Positions 1 to 5,533 of a stretch of DNA of 5,536 bases are shown here, piece after piece; positions within the stretch are counted from its first letter, which is position 1; every line of letters begins with the position of its first letter. The position numbers and the translations under genes were made by a program. The notes beneath the pieces are model-generated. The model was not told the DNA's origin and searched no databases. It worked only from the letters and a program-made list of their open reading frames with translations. This DNA is from an uncultured Clostridia bacterium. Lineage in GTDB: Bacteria; Bacillota; Clostridia; Oscillospirales; Acutalibacteraceae. The stretch lies in contig CAMHPW010000089.1 of the NCBI GenBank assembly GCA_946187095.1, positions 1 through 5,536 on the forward strand. Direction: 5' to 3'.

Positions 1-77
1 GTGAATTACTCCCTTTCAGGTTACAAACGGTTAGTTTGGTCGCTTACCATTTTACGCCTTTTCGCAGAGTAATTCAC
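1..77. repeat. 77-bp segment closed by a perfect 10-bp inverted repeat
   Basis: The first ten bases (GTGAATTACT) are the exact reverse complement of positions 68-77 (AGTAATTCAC). The 57 bases between them contain one small hairpin, CAAAC at 24-28 against GTTTG at 34-38 with a GGTTA loop, and otherwise little clear pairing. A T-rich run follows at 78-90. The structure could be a structured RNA leader with a closing stem, a small intergenic repeat or MITE-like element with terminal inverted repeats, or part of the end of a gene lying left of the window. It is not a tRNA, since there is no T-arm consensus. Because it starts at base 1, the stem may continue outside the window. The pairing is certain; its meaning is not. 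Confidence 0.55.
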
Positions 78-116
78 TCTTTTATTTTTTCAAAACTTGG
101 AGACTGCTGTACAAAT

Positions 117-165
117 AAATTGTCAGGTAAGAAAATGTGTTGTGCTTGACAATTTTTTTGTTTTT
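117..165 (+). terminator. AT-rich hairpin plus T run, candidate terminator or attenuator
   Basis: AAATTGTCA at 117-125 is perfectly complementary to TGACAATTT at 147-155. The stem can extend inward by a G-T and a G-C pair (126-127 with 145-146). The descending arm runs directly into a T tract at 153-159, and after one G (160) come five more Ts (161-165). This is the shape of an intrinsic terminator reading rightward. Its stem is AT-rich and its loop long (about 17 bases), so it would be weak. It could end transcription from a gene left of the window, or act as an attenuator in the leader of the cation ATPase 100 bp downstream. The right arm also contains TTGACA (146-151), but no good -10 box lies 16-18 bp beyond it. 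Confidence 0.4.
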
Positions 166-187
166 GCTTGCGAAGCTACAATTATAC
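158..187 (+). promoter_or_regulatory. weak candidate promoter for the cation ATPase
   Basis: TTGTTT (158-163) and TTATAC (182-187) are 18 bp apart and would start transcription near 194, leaving a leader of about 70 nt before the ATPase start codon. Both boxes are poor. The better -35 match, TTGACA at 146-151, would need a 25-bp spacer to reach TACAAT at 177-182, which is too long. The true promoter may lie left of the window if the structured segments at 1-77 and 117-165 are part of the ATPase leader. Confidence 0.2.
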
Positions 188-263
188 AACATCATTTTGT
201 GCAGGTCTATTTTTCTGTTTTTCTCATATAGTGTAAAAAGGATAATTTGGAGGAGAGGAAAAT

Positions 264-2819
264 ATGCAGTGGCACAGTCTGACTTACAGGAAAATCGCTG
301 ATACATTCGGTACGGATATCAATAAAGGTCTTGATCCTGCACAGGCAAAGAAATTGATTGAAAAATACGGCAGAAATTCGCTGACGCAAAAGAAAAAACA
401 GAGTATCTTCGTGAAATTTTTGATGCAGTTCAGGGATTTTATGGTGCTGATACTTCTCATTGCATCGGGAATATCATTTTTCACGGCATTCATGTCCGAT
501 GACGGAGATTTCATTGATCCGGTCATGATACTGCTGATCGTGATCGTCAATGCCATTGTCGGAACGGTGCAGGAATGTCGTGCGGAAAAAGCCATAGATG
601 CCTTAAAAAAATTATCTTCACCGCATTCCAGAGTGATACGGAACGGAAATATACAAAATATCCCGTCAGATGAAATTGCCGCAGGCGATATCGTTTCACT
701 GGAAACAGGCGATATGGTATGTGCGGATTGCAGGATCATCAGCAGTTCCTCTCTGAAAGCGGATGAATCTTCGCTGACAGGGGAAGCTGTTCCTGCCGAA
801 AAGCATGACGGCATTTTAGCGGAAGATACGCCGCTTGCCGACAGGTATAATATGCTTTTTTCATCATCGTTTATTACGTCGGGACATTGTACGGCAATTG
901 TAGTTGAAACGGGCATGAATACACAGGTCGGAAAAATTGCCGAAATGATAGACAATGAAGAAACTCCCGAAACGCCTTTGCAGAAAAGCCTTGCCAAAAC
1001 AGGAAAAATTCTGGGCATTTCCGCATTGGCGATATGCGTTGTGATATTCATTCTTGGCTTGATACAGAAAGTGCCGCCGCTTGAAATGTTCATGATAGCG
1101 ATCAGTCTTGCGGTTGCGGCAATTCCCGAAGGCTTGCCTGCTGTCGTTACGATAGTGCTGGCATTGGGTGTCAGAAAAATGGCTTTGCACAGGGCTATTG
1201 TAAGACATTTGCCTGCTGTTGAAACGCTTGGAAGTGCCAGTGTGATCTGTTCCGATAAAACAGGCACTCTCACACAGAATAAAATGACCGTTGCGGAAGT
1301 GTATTCAGCCGATAAAAAATTGACTTTGGAATTATCGGCTTTATGCAACAACAGTATCCTGCATGAAACGAAATCGGGATTTCGTGCAGAGGGCGATCCG
1401 ACTGAAACCGCATTGATAACGGCTTGTGCAAAGTCGGGAATTTCCAAAAATCAGCTTGAAAAAAAATATCCGAGAGTGCACGAAGTGCCTTTTGATTCAA
1501 AAAAGAAATATATGATAACCGTTCATAAATATCAGAGCGGTTACAGGGTAATTATAAAAGGGGCTTGTGATGTGATACTGCCGATGTGCAGAGATGTGAA
1601 TAAAAGCCGTGTGCTTTTGATGAACGATTCTCTTGCACAAAGGGCAATGAGAGTGATCGCCGTTGCATACAGGGATTTCGACAGAAAGCCGTCCGAAACG
1701 GAACTTGACAAAAATCTGACATTCAGCGGACTGATCGGCATGACCGATCCGCCGAGACCTCAGGTGAAATCAGCCGTTTCGATGTGTCATAAAGCAGGGA
1801 TACACACTGTTATGATAACAGGTGACCATATCACAACGGCAAAGGCAATTGCAAAGGAAGTCGGGATTTACAAAGACGGTGACAAAGCCGTGACAGGCAG
1901 TGAACTTGATCTGATCCCGCAAAAAGAATTGGAAAGGGATATATACAAATACACGGTATTTGCAAGGGTATCTCCCGAACATAAAGTGAGAATCGTCAAG
2001 GCGTTTCAGTCAAGGGGTGCAGTCACGGCGATGACGGGTGACGGAGTGAATGATGCCCCTGCTTTGAGATGTGCGGATATCGGCTGTGCCATGGGACTCA
2101 ATGGTACGGACGTTGCCAAAAATTCCGCCGACATGATATTGACGGACGATAATTTTGCCACGATAGTCGAAGCCGTGGAACAGGGGAGAGGGATATTTGA
2201 AAATATCAAAAAAACGGTGCATTTTTTACTGTCGAGCAATATCGGGGAGATTCTCACGGTATTATGTGCCTTTTTACTGAAGCTGCCGTCACCGCTGCTG
2301 GCGATACAGCTTTTGTGGGTGAATCTTGTGACGGACTCTTTGCCTGCATTGGCACTCGGTGCAGAGCCTGCAAGAGATGATATCATGGAAAAGCCGTCTG
2401 ACACTTCACACAGTATTTTTTCAGGCGGTGCAGGAAAAAGTATTGTAATAGAGGGCTGTTTCATAGGGGCATTGGCATTTCTTGCCTTCACGATAGGGCG
2501 TGTATATTTCGATACAAATACAGGGCGTACCATGACCTTTGCCGTATTGAGTATGAGCCAGTTGGTGCATTCATTCAATCTCAGAAGTGAAAAATCTCTC
2601 TTTAAAACAGGCATTTCGGGCAATCCGAAACTGATATTTGCCTTTATCGTGGGAATGGTCATGCAGATATCCGTGATATCCGTACCGTTTTTGGCGGAGA
2701 TATTCAAGGCTGTACCGCTGACGGCATTTCAGTGGCTGATTGTGGCAGGGCTTTCACTGATACCGCTTTTGGTAGTCGAAACGGAAAAGAAATTTTTCTT
2801 CAAGCCTGTCAATGCATGA
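264..2819 (+). CDS. P-type Ca2+-transporting ATPase (P2A-like)
   Basis: Membrane pump that uses ATP, through a phospho-aspartate intermediate, to move Ca2+ or a related divalent cation out of the cytoplasm. The 851 residues contain the whole family architecture: an N-terminal cation-ATPase domain (about 2-60), M1-M2 (about 59-77 and 84-102), the actuator domain with TGEA at 172-175, M3-M4 with PEGLP at 288-292, the phosphorylation site DKTGT with D331, nucleotide-domain motifs FDSKKK (410-415) and KGA (432-434), DPPR (495-498), MITGDH (517-522), the hinge TGDGVNDAP (591-599), and M5-M10. Ion-site residues known from SERCA are present: E289 in M4, N659 and E662 in M5, N687, T690 and D691 in M6. 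The SERCA M8 glutamate is replaced by S763, which may mean fewer ions per cycle. The usual TGES is TGEA here. The start is fixed by GGAGGAG at 249-255, eight bases before ATG. The gene is intact and appears monocistronic, with a terminator straight after the stop. Ca2+ is the likeliest substrate; Mn2+ cannot be excluded. Confidence 0.95.
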   Translation: MQWHSLTYRKIADTFGTDINKGLDPAQAKKLIEKYGRNSLTQKKKQSIFVKFLMQFRDFMVLILLIASGISFFTAFMSDDGDFIDPVMILLIVIVNAIVGTVQECRAEKAIDALKKLSSPHSRVIRNGNIQNIPSDEIAAGDIVSLETGDMVCADCRIISSSSLKADESSLTGEAVPAEKHDGILAEDTPLADRYNMLFSSSFITSGHCTAIVVETGMNTQVGKIAEMIDNEETPETPLQKSLAKTGKILGISALAICVVIFILGLIQKVPPLEMFMIAISLAVAAIPEGLPAVVTIVLALGVRKMALHRAIVRHLPAVETLGSASVICSDKTGTLTQNKMTVAEVYSADKKLTLELSALCNNSILHETKSGFRAEGDPTETALITACAKSGISKNQLEKKYPRVHEVPFDSKKKYMITVHKYQSGYRVIIKGACDVILPMCRDVNKSRVLLMNDSLAQRAMRVIAVAYRDFDRKPSETELDKNLTFSGLIGMTDPPRPQVKSAVSMCHKAGIHTVMITGDHITTAKAIAKEVGIYKDGDKAVTGSELDLIPQKELERDIYKYTVFARVSPEHKVRIVKAFQSRGAVTAMTGDGVNDAPALRCADIGCAMGLNGTDVAKNSADMILTDDNFATIVEAVEQGRGIFENIKKTVHFLLSSNIGEILTVLCAFLLKLPSPLLAIQLLWVNLVTDSLPALALGAEPARDDIMEKPSDTSHSIFSGGAGKSIVIEGCFIGALAFLAFTIGRVYFDTNTGRTMTFAVLSMSQLVHSFNLRSEKSLFKTGISGNPKLIFAFIVGMVMQISVISVPFLAEIFKAVPLTAFQWLIVAGLSLIPLLVVETEKKFFFKPVNA

Positions 2820-2821
2820 AA

Positions 2822-2859
2822 AAAACGATATGCCGAACTATAAAAAGGCATATCGTTTT
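2822..2859. terminator. bidirectional terminator between ATPase and XRE gene
   Basis: AAAACGATATGCC (2822-2834) pairs perfectly with GGCATATCGTTTT (2847-2859): 13 bp around a 12-base AT-rich loop. On the plus strand the stem ends in TTTT and ends ATPase transcription, starting three bases after its stop codon. On the minus strand the stem is followed by a run of seven Ts (complement of the A run at 2819-2825), a better terminator for the regulator gene. The regulator's stop codon (2859-2861) overlaps the stem by one base, so one hairpin serves both convergent genes. Confidence 0.85.
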
Positions 2860-3077
2860 CATCTGTTCATTTTGGGATTGTCAGTTCTGCCGAGAAGATA
2901 GTCGATTGACACATCAAAGTAATCTGCAATTGCTATCAGCATTTTATAATCAGCCTCTCGTTCTTCACTTTCATATCGGCTGATATTTCCTTGTGTTGTA
3001 CTCAACTCAATTGCAAGTCGAATTTGAGAAATTTTTTTCTTTTTTCGTATATCTTTTAGCCTAAAAATATCCACCAC
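2859..3077 (-). CDS. XRE/Cro-C1 family small transcriptional regulator
   Basis: A 72-residue protein consisting almost entirely of one Cro/C1-type helix-turn-helix domain. RLKDIRKKKKISQ (6-18) is the first helix and turn, IRLAIELS (19-26) the second helix, TTQGNISRYESEERE (27-41) the recognition helix region, and YKMLIAIADYFDVSIDYLLGRTD (44-66) the closing helices with the family's typical YLLGRTD ending. There is no sensor, peptidase or dimerisation domain beyond this, so it probably binds DNA as a dimer and responds to concentration, a partner, or an unseen ligand. It lies divergent from the 131-residue gene and shares with it a promoter region containing palindromes, so autoregulation plus control of that neighbour is the natural reading. 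The start is uncertain. The longest form uses GTG at 3077, with a second GTG at 3074; neither has a correctly spaced ribosome site. The rare codon ATT at 3068 would be well spaced. It ends in the shared terminator. The family call is secure; the target genes are inferred. Confidence 0.9.
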   Translation of the reverse strand: MVDIFRLKDIRKKKKISQIRLAIELSTTQGNISRYESEEREADYKMLIAIADYFDVSIDYLLGRTDNPKMNR

Positions 3078-3079
3078 CT
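3074..3079 (-). promoter_or_regulatory. purine-rich AGGTGG overlapping the XRE GTG start codons
   Basis: Reading on the minus strand, AGGTGG (3079 to 3074) is the only Shine-Dalgarno-like sequence near the regulator start. It overlaps both GTG candidates (3077 and 3074) instead of preceding them. Five bases separate it from ATT at 3068, which would give a protein beginning at I4, just ahead of FRLKDIR. The options are nearly leaderless translation from a GTG or a rare ATT start served by this site. Confidence 0.35.
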
Positions 3080-3080
3080 C

Positions 3081-3109
3081 TTGACAAAATTATACCAAAA
3101 TGTCATAAT
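3081..3109 (+). promoter_or_regulatory. sigma-A-type promoter for the 131-residue gene
   Basis: A perfect -35 box TTGACA (3081-3086) is followed after exactly 17 bp by CATAAT (3104-3109), one base from the -10 consensus. Transcription would begin near 3116 and give a leader of about 44 nt carrying AGGAGG at 3147-3152. The -10 box and start point lie inside the palindrome at 3101-3121, so a protein bound there would block this promoter. Confidence 0.75.
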
Positions 3110-3117
3110 TGAATTAT
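3089..3117 (-). promoter_or_regulatory. promoter with extended -10 for the XRE regulator
   Basis: On the minus strand TGGTATAAT (3097 to 3089) is a perfect -10 box with the TG extension that compensates for a poor -35. The -35 position 17 bp upstream (3117-3112, ATAATT) is weak and lies within the palindrome. The predicted start is A at 3082 or 3081, only 4-8 bases before the two candidate GTG codons, so the transcript would be close to leaderless. The promoter faces and interleaves with the rightward promoter of the 131-residue gene: that promoter's -35 box sits at this one's start point. Confidence 0.65.
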
Positions 3118-3131
3118 GACAGAATGTCATA
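3101..3131. promoter_or_regulatory. operator: two overlapping palindromes of TGTCATA half-sites
   Basis: Positions 3101-3110 (TGTCATAATT) and 3112-3121 (AATTATGACA) form a perfect 21-bp palindrome around the single base 3111. The right half-site is shared with a second dyad, TATGACA at 3115-3121 and TGTCATA at 3125-3131 separated by three bases. Three copies of the seven-base half-site therefore lie in 31 bp. The array covers the -10 and start point of the rightward promoter and the -35 region of the leftward one. This is the standard layout for a divergently transcribed Cro/C1-type repressor acting on itself and its neighbour. Binding by the adjacent regulator is inferred from position only. 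Confidence 0.7.
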
Positions 3132-3159
3132 GGTTAAATGATTTTTAGGAGGATAAAAG

Positions 3160-3555
3160 ATGGCTGAAGTTGATTTTACGTTTGAATTGGGACATCTTGA
3201 AAATGGGGTATGGTTTCCGCAGGAGTTCGGGGAAGATGACAGAATTGATATCAAATTTTCCGTCACAAACAATACGGACAAGAAAATAGGAATGATCAAG
3301 ATGAATTTTTACCCTCTTGACAGTGACAGAAAGATATCAGTGTATGATTTTTTACGCATCGAAAAAAAGACTGTTGAAATAATAAGACCTCTCCGTCCGA
3401 ATCGGACTTATTCCTCATATCTTGAAAATATGTGGTTTGATAACAGTATTGTCAAAGTTTACGCCCGTTATGTACAAGTATATTTTGGCGATGATTCTTC
3501 AGATGTTTCTGTATCCGAAGCAGCCTTTATGAAAAAAATCTCCCCCGAAACCTAA
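3160..3555 (+). CDS. uncharacterised 131-residue soluble protein, probable beta-sandwich
   Basis: I do not recognise a named family. The protein has no signal peptide, membrane segment, cysteine or catalytic-looking motif, and is probably cytoplasmic. It alternates short hydrophobic strands with polar turns: VDFTFELGHLE (4-14), RIDIKFSVTNNTDKKIGMIKMNFYPLD (28-54), KTVEIIRPLRPNRTYSSYLENMWFD (70-94) and IVKVYARYVQVYFGDD (97-112). The pattern of a strand ending in TNNTDKKI, a conserved-looking W92, then a basic strand and a YFGDDSS turn resembles immunoglobulin-like beta-sandwich domains of the FxxxNNTDKxI type (similar in feel to DUF5780-type domains). That is an impression, not a match. ATG is preceded by AGGAGG (3147-3152) with seven bases between. 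It is expressed divergently from the XRE regulator through a strong promoter under an operator, so its production is probably switchable. Its last four codons lie in the terminator stem. Confidence 0.85.
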   Translation: MAEVDFTFELGHLENGVWFPQEFGEDDRIDIKFSVTNNTDKKIGMIKMNFYPLDSDRKISVYDFLRIEKKTVEIIRPLRPNRTYSSYLENMWFDNSIVKVYARYVQVYFGDDSSDVSVSEAAFMKKISPET

Positions 3556-3584
3556 ACAATTGCACATTGTTTAGGTTTCGGGGG
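3542..3584. terminator. bidirectional terminator with perfect 19-bp stem
   Basis: The arm at 3542-3560 is perfectly complementary to 3566-3584, with a five-base loop (TGCAC) and five G-C pairs at the base. On the minus strand the stem is followed, after AGA, by a run of seven Ts (complement of 3532-3538), a strong terminator for the MutS-like operon. On the plus strand the following sequence is TATATTTTAT, a weaker T tract that still probably ends the 131-residue gene. The left arm begins inside codon 128 of that gene and includes its stop codon. Confidence 0.9.
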
Positions 3585-3609
3585 TATATTTTATAGGAGT
3601 GGGATTGAC

Positions 3610-5226
3610 TTAATTTTTGATGTTGTCGAGAAGCTGATCGAAAGTAACACCGTATTTTTTGGCGATATCCTGTGCATAGCTGACACCTTCAGGCGGTGCA
3701 AGGAATATTTTATAGGAACGCTTGCCCTCATGGATACCTGTAATCAAGCTGGCAACTTTGCTGTCACCCTCAATTTTGGTGTTGACTTCATCGAGATTCA
3801 TGGCAAGTTCATGCATATGTGTATTGAAGATGGTTCTGGGACCGAGGAAACGCAGTGCTTTGACAACGTCTTTGGCAATATAAAGACCTTCTTCAAAGGA
3901 AGTCGTTGCAAGGGATTCATTGAACAACAGCAAACTTTCATTGGTAGCCTGTGAGAAAATTTCGCTCATACGCTGAGATTCTTCACCGAGTCTGCCCAAG
4001 TCAACGGTTTTGTTTTCATCAGCGGGGAAGTGCGTATAGATATTGTCAACAGGGCTTAATTCCACGCTTTCACACGGAACATAAATGCCGAACTGTGCCA
4101 GCAGGAATACAAGACCGACAGCCTGTGTCATAGTCGTTTTACCGCCCCTGTTGGGACCTGTCATGATATAAATGCGGTGTTCAGCGTCGAAGTCGATATC
4201 ATTGGCGATGATATCGATTTTTTTGCCCTCAACTTTCTGCATGGCGAGCTTGAAGTTATACAAGCCTTTGGCGTGCATTTCACGTTGTTCACGGGGAATG
4301 ATGACAGGTTTGCAGAACTGTATATTGAGTTCCTGCATTTTGCCGATATAATCCGCCCATCTGATATAGAAAAGGAATTCGGGGATAAGCTTTGTCAGGC
4401 TGTAGCCGCTGACGTTGGTATATTTGGAAAGTTTACTTTTCAGGCGTTTCACGGTAAGACCGAGCATTTCCGTCATAACTTTTGTAAGATTGGAAGTGAA
4501 AGGATCTTCACCTGCGATTTTGCCGACAGTGTGGAATTTTGTCATGCCGTGAAAACTTGCACCCTGTTCCAACTGATTTTCTTTTGTGGCGAAATCGAGG
4601 AATCTGCTCAAAAGCGGTGTTTTCGTGAAAGGCTCCGTATTGATGGAAACGATACCGACTTCCACGGGACGCATGAGATTATCGAGATTAACACCCACGG
4701 AAACGCTTTTTATCTCTCTGACTTCATTGACAAGTCCCTTGATATCTTCTTTGAGATATTCAAAGCCGCTTTCTTCATAGACGGAGCTGACATAATCTTT
4801 GAGGAGTTTCAGACCGTCGGATTTGATGTTATTTTGTGAGAGTGCGTCATTGATGCCCGAAATGCAGTTGATATAGATTTCAAGTTCATTCAGACGGTTG
4901 ACCAGCTGCCAGATGGGAGCGGCGGCGGTATCTTTGAGAGAGCGTTCCATTTCTTTGAGAAATGCAAGCTGTTCAAGGAGTTCTTTAATGCGTTCACGGA
5001 GTTTCGGGAAGTGAATGATATCATCAAAAATATCCGTCCTGTACTTGATAACAGCGGGGTTTCTTTCTATTTTAATCATGATATTCTTGATAATGTTATG
5101 TTCAAAAGTATCGTCTGCCAATTTTTCGCAAATGAGTTCAAGAGAAAGGTCATTGATCGCCTCATCACTGAGCGTTTTGCAGTCGGGGGTAACGCCCTGC
5201 GGATAAAGCAAGCTGAATTCCTGCAT
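3610..5226 (-). CDS. MutS-like ATPase lacking the mismatch-recognition domain
   Basis: A 538-residue member of the MutS/ABC ATPase superfamily. The C-terminal domain V is complete: Walker A GPNRGGKTT (357-365), an ABC-signature-like segment GEESQRMSEI (414-423), a Walker B region LLLFNES (432-438) followed by TTSFEEG, a switch histidine segment NTHMHEL (468-474), and a C-terminal YAQDIAKKYGVT motif (517-527) like the helical tail of MutS. Residues about 25-330 are mostly helical and look like the MutS core/lever region (LSLELICEKL, DPFTSN, LTVKRLKSKL). The N-terminal mismatch-reading domain and connector are absent, as is a C-terminal Smr nuclease. A role in canonical mismatch repair is therefore unlikely; ATP-driven clamping on branched or other DNA is possible, but unproven. 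Walker B has N436 where aspartate is usual, with E437 retained; I believe this FNE form recurs in this clade. The start at 5226 was chosen because AAGGAG (5242-5237) lies ten bases upstream; an in-frame ATG at 5262 overlaps the previous gene and has no such site. It is the second gene of its operon. Confidence 0.85.
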   Translation of the reverse strand: MQEFSLLYPQGVTPDCKTLSDEAINDLSLELICEKLADDTFEHNIIKNIMIKIERNPAVIKYRTDIFDDIIHFPKLRERIKELLEQLAFLKEMERSLKDTAAAPIWQLVNRLNELEIYINCISGINDALSQNNIKSDGLKLLKDYVSSVYEESGFEYLKEDIKGLVNEVREIKSVSVGVNLDNLMRPVEVGIVSINTEPFTKTPLLSRFLDFATKENQLEQGASFHGMTKFHTVGKIAGEDPFTSNLTKVMTEMLGLTVKRLKSKLSKYTNVSGYSLTKLIPEFLFYIRWADYIGKMQELNIQFCKPVIIPREQREMHAKGLYNFKLAMQKVEGKKIDIIANDIDFDAEHRIYIMTGPNRGGKTTMTQAVGLVFLLAQFGIYVPCESVELSPVDNIYTHFPADENKTVDLGRLGEESQRMSEIFSQATNESLLLFNESLATTSFEEGLYIAKDVVKALRFLGPRTIFNTHMHELAMNLDEVNTKIEGDSKVASLITGIHEGKRSYKIFLAPPEGVSYAQDIAKKYGVTFDQLLDNIKN

Positions 5227-5236
5227 TTTTGATACA

Positions 5237-5242
5237 CTCCTT
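5237..5242 (-). promoter_or_regulatory. ribosome binding site that fixes the MutS-like start
   Basis: AAGGAG on the minus strand (5242 to 5237) lies ten bases before ATG at 5226 and within the 19-bp gap after the upstream gene's stop codon (5248-5246). It supports the 538-residue product over the 12-residue-longer form starting at 5262. Confidence 0.8.
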
Positions 5243-5245
5243 AAA

Positions 5246-5533
5246 TTATTGATAAATTTCACCCAAAGTGGTATTTTCTGTCAAAGAAATATCTTGATTG
5301 ATATTTTCAAATACTTTGCCGTTTCTGTCTTTCATAAGTCTGATGTCATGGTCATAGGTGACACCGTATTTATAGAGAACATCTGCGTAATCATAGTAAC
5401 CGTAATATTTGAGAGCCTCACCTACGGTTTTTTCATAAGCCCTTTCACGCCTTGTATCTTCATCATCGCCCCATTCGGGAAACAGCGGTTCGGGAGTTTT
5501 GTCTGTATTACTGAGCGTTTCTCCCTTTATCAT
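5246..5533 (-). CDS. uncharacterised acidic protein, possibly 5'-partial
   Basis: I do not recognise this protein. Ninety-five residues are visible from an ATG at 5533, but only three more bases remain before the window edge and the frame is still open, so this may be the tail of a longer gene. No ribosome site can be checked. It is soluble-looking, rich in acidic and tyrosine residues (WGDDEDTRRERAYEK at 21-35, KYYGYYDYADVLYKYG at 42-57), and lacks membrane segments or cysteines. KYGVTYD (55-61) echoes KYGVTFD near the C-terminus of the downstream MutS-like protein, probably by chance. Its stop is 19 bp before the MutS-like ATG with a ribosome site between, so the two are almost certainly co-transcribed from a promoter outside the window. 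No function is proposed. Confidence 0.7.
   Translation of the reverse strand: MIKGETLSNTDKTPEPLFPEWGDDEDTRRERAYEKTVGEALKYYGYYDYADVLYKYGVTYDHDIRLMKDRNGKVFENINQDISLTENTTLGEIYQ

Noticed and set aside
1..77. tRNA gene, suggested by length and paired ends
   Set aside because: No T-arm consensus, no plausible anticodon arm, and a 10-bp rather than 7-bp closing stem.
146..182. Strong promoter TTGACA...TACAAT before the ATPase
   Set aside because: The 25-bp spacing is outside the functional range, and TTGACA is explained as one arm of a hairpin.
284..1447. Long open frame of 387 codons on the minus strand opposite the ATPase gene
   Set aside because: It is antisense to a gene with all P-type motifs, has no ribosome site or recognisable domain, and its Ser/Ala/Ile-rich composition is typical of a reverse-strand shadow.
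2732..2983. 83-codon plus-strand frame spanning the ATPase end, terminator and XRE gene
   Set aside because: It crosses a terminator and two real genes in other frames and has no recognisable product.
2859..3555. Toxin-antitoxin pair (XRE antitoxin with the 131-residue protein as toxin)
   Set aside because: The genes are divergent, not co-transcribed; the regulator is a lone DNA-binding domain with no toxin-binding extension, and the partner shows no RNase, kinase or other toxin motif.
4125..4131. Another TGTCATA operator half-site
   Set aside because: It lies in the Walker A coding region of the MutS-like gene, is isolated and has no partner half-site, so chance is enough.
4177..4839. 220-codon plus-strand frame inside the MutS-like gene
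   Set aside because: Opposite a clear ATPase coding sequence; Phe- and His-rich composition of a shadow frame, with no domain or ribosome site.
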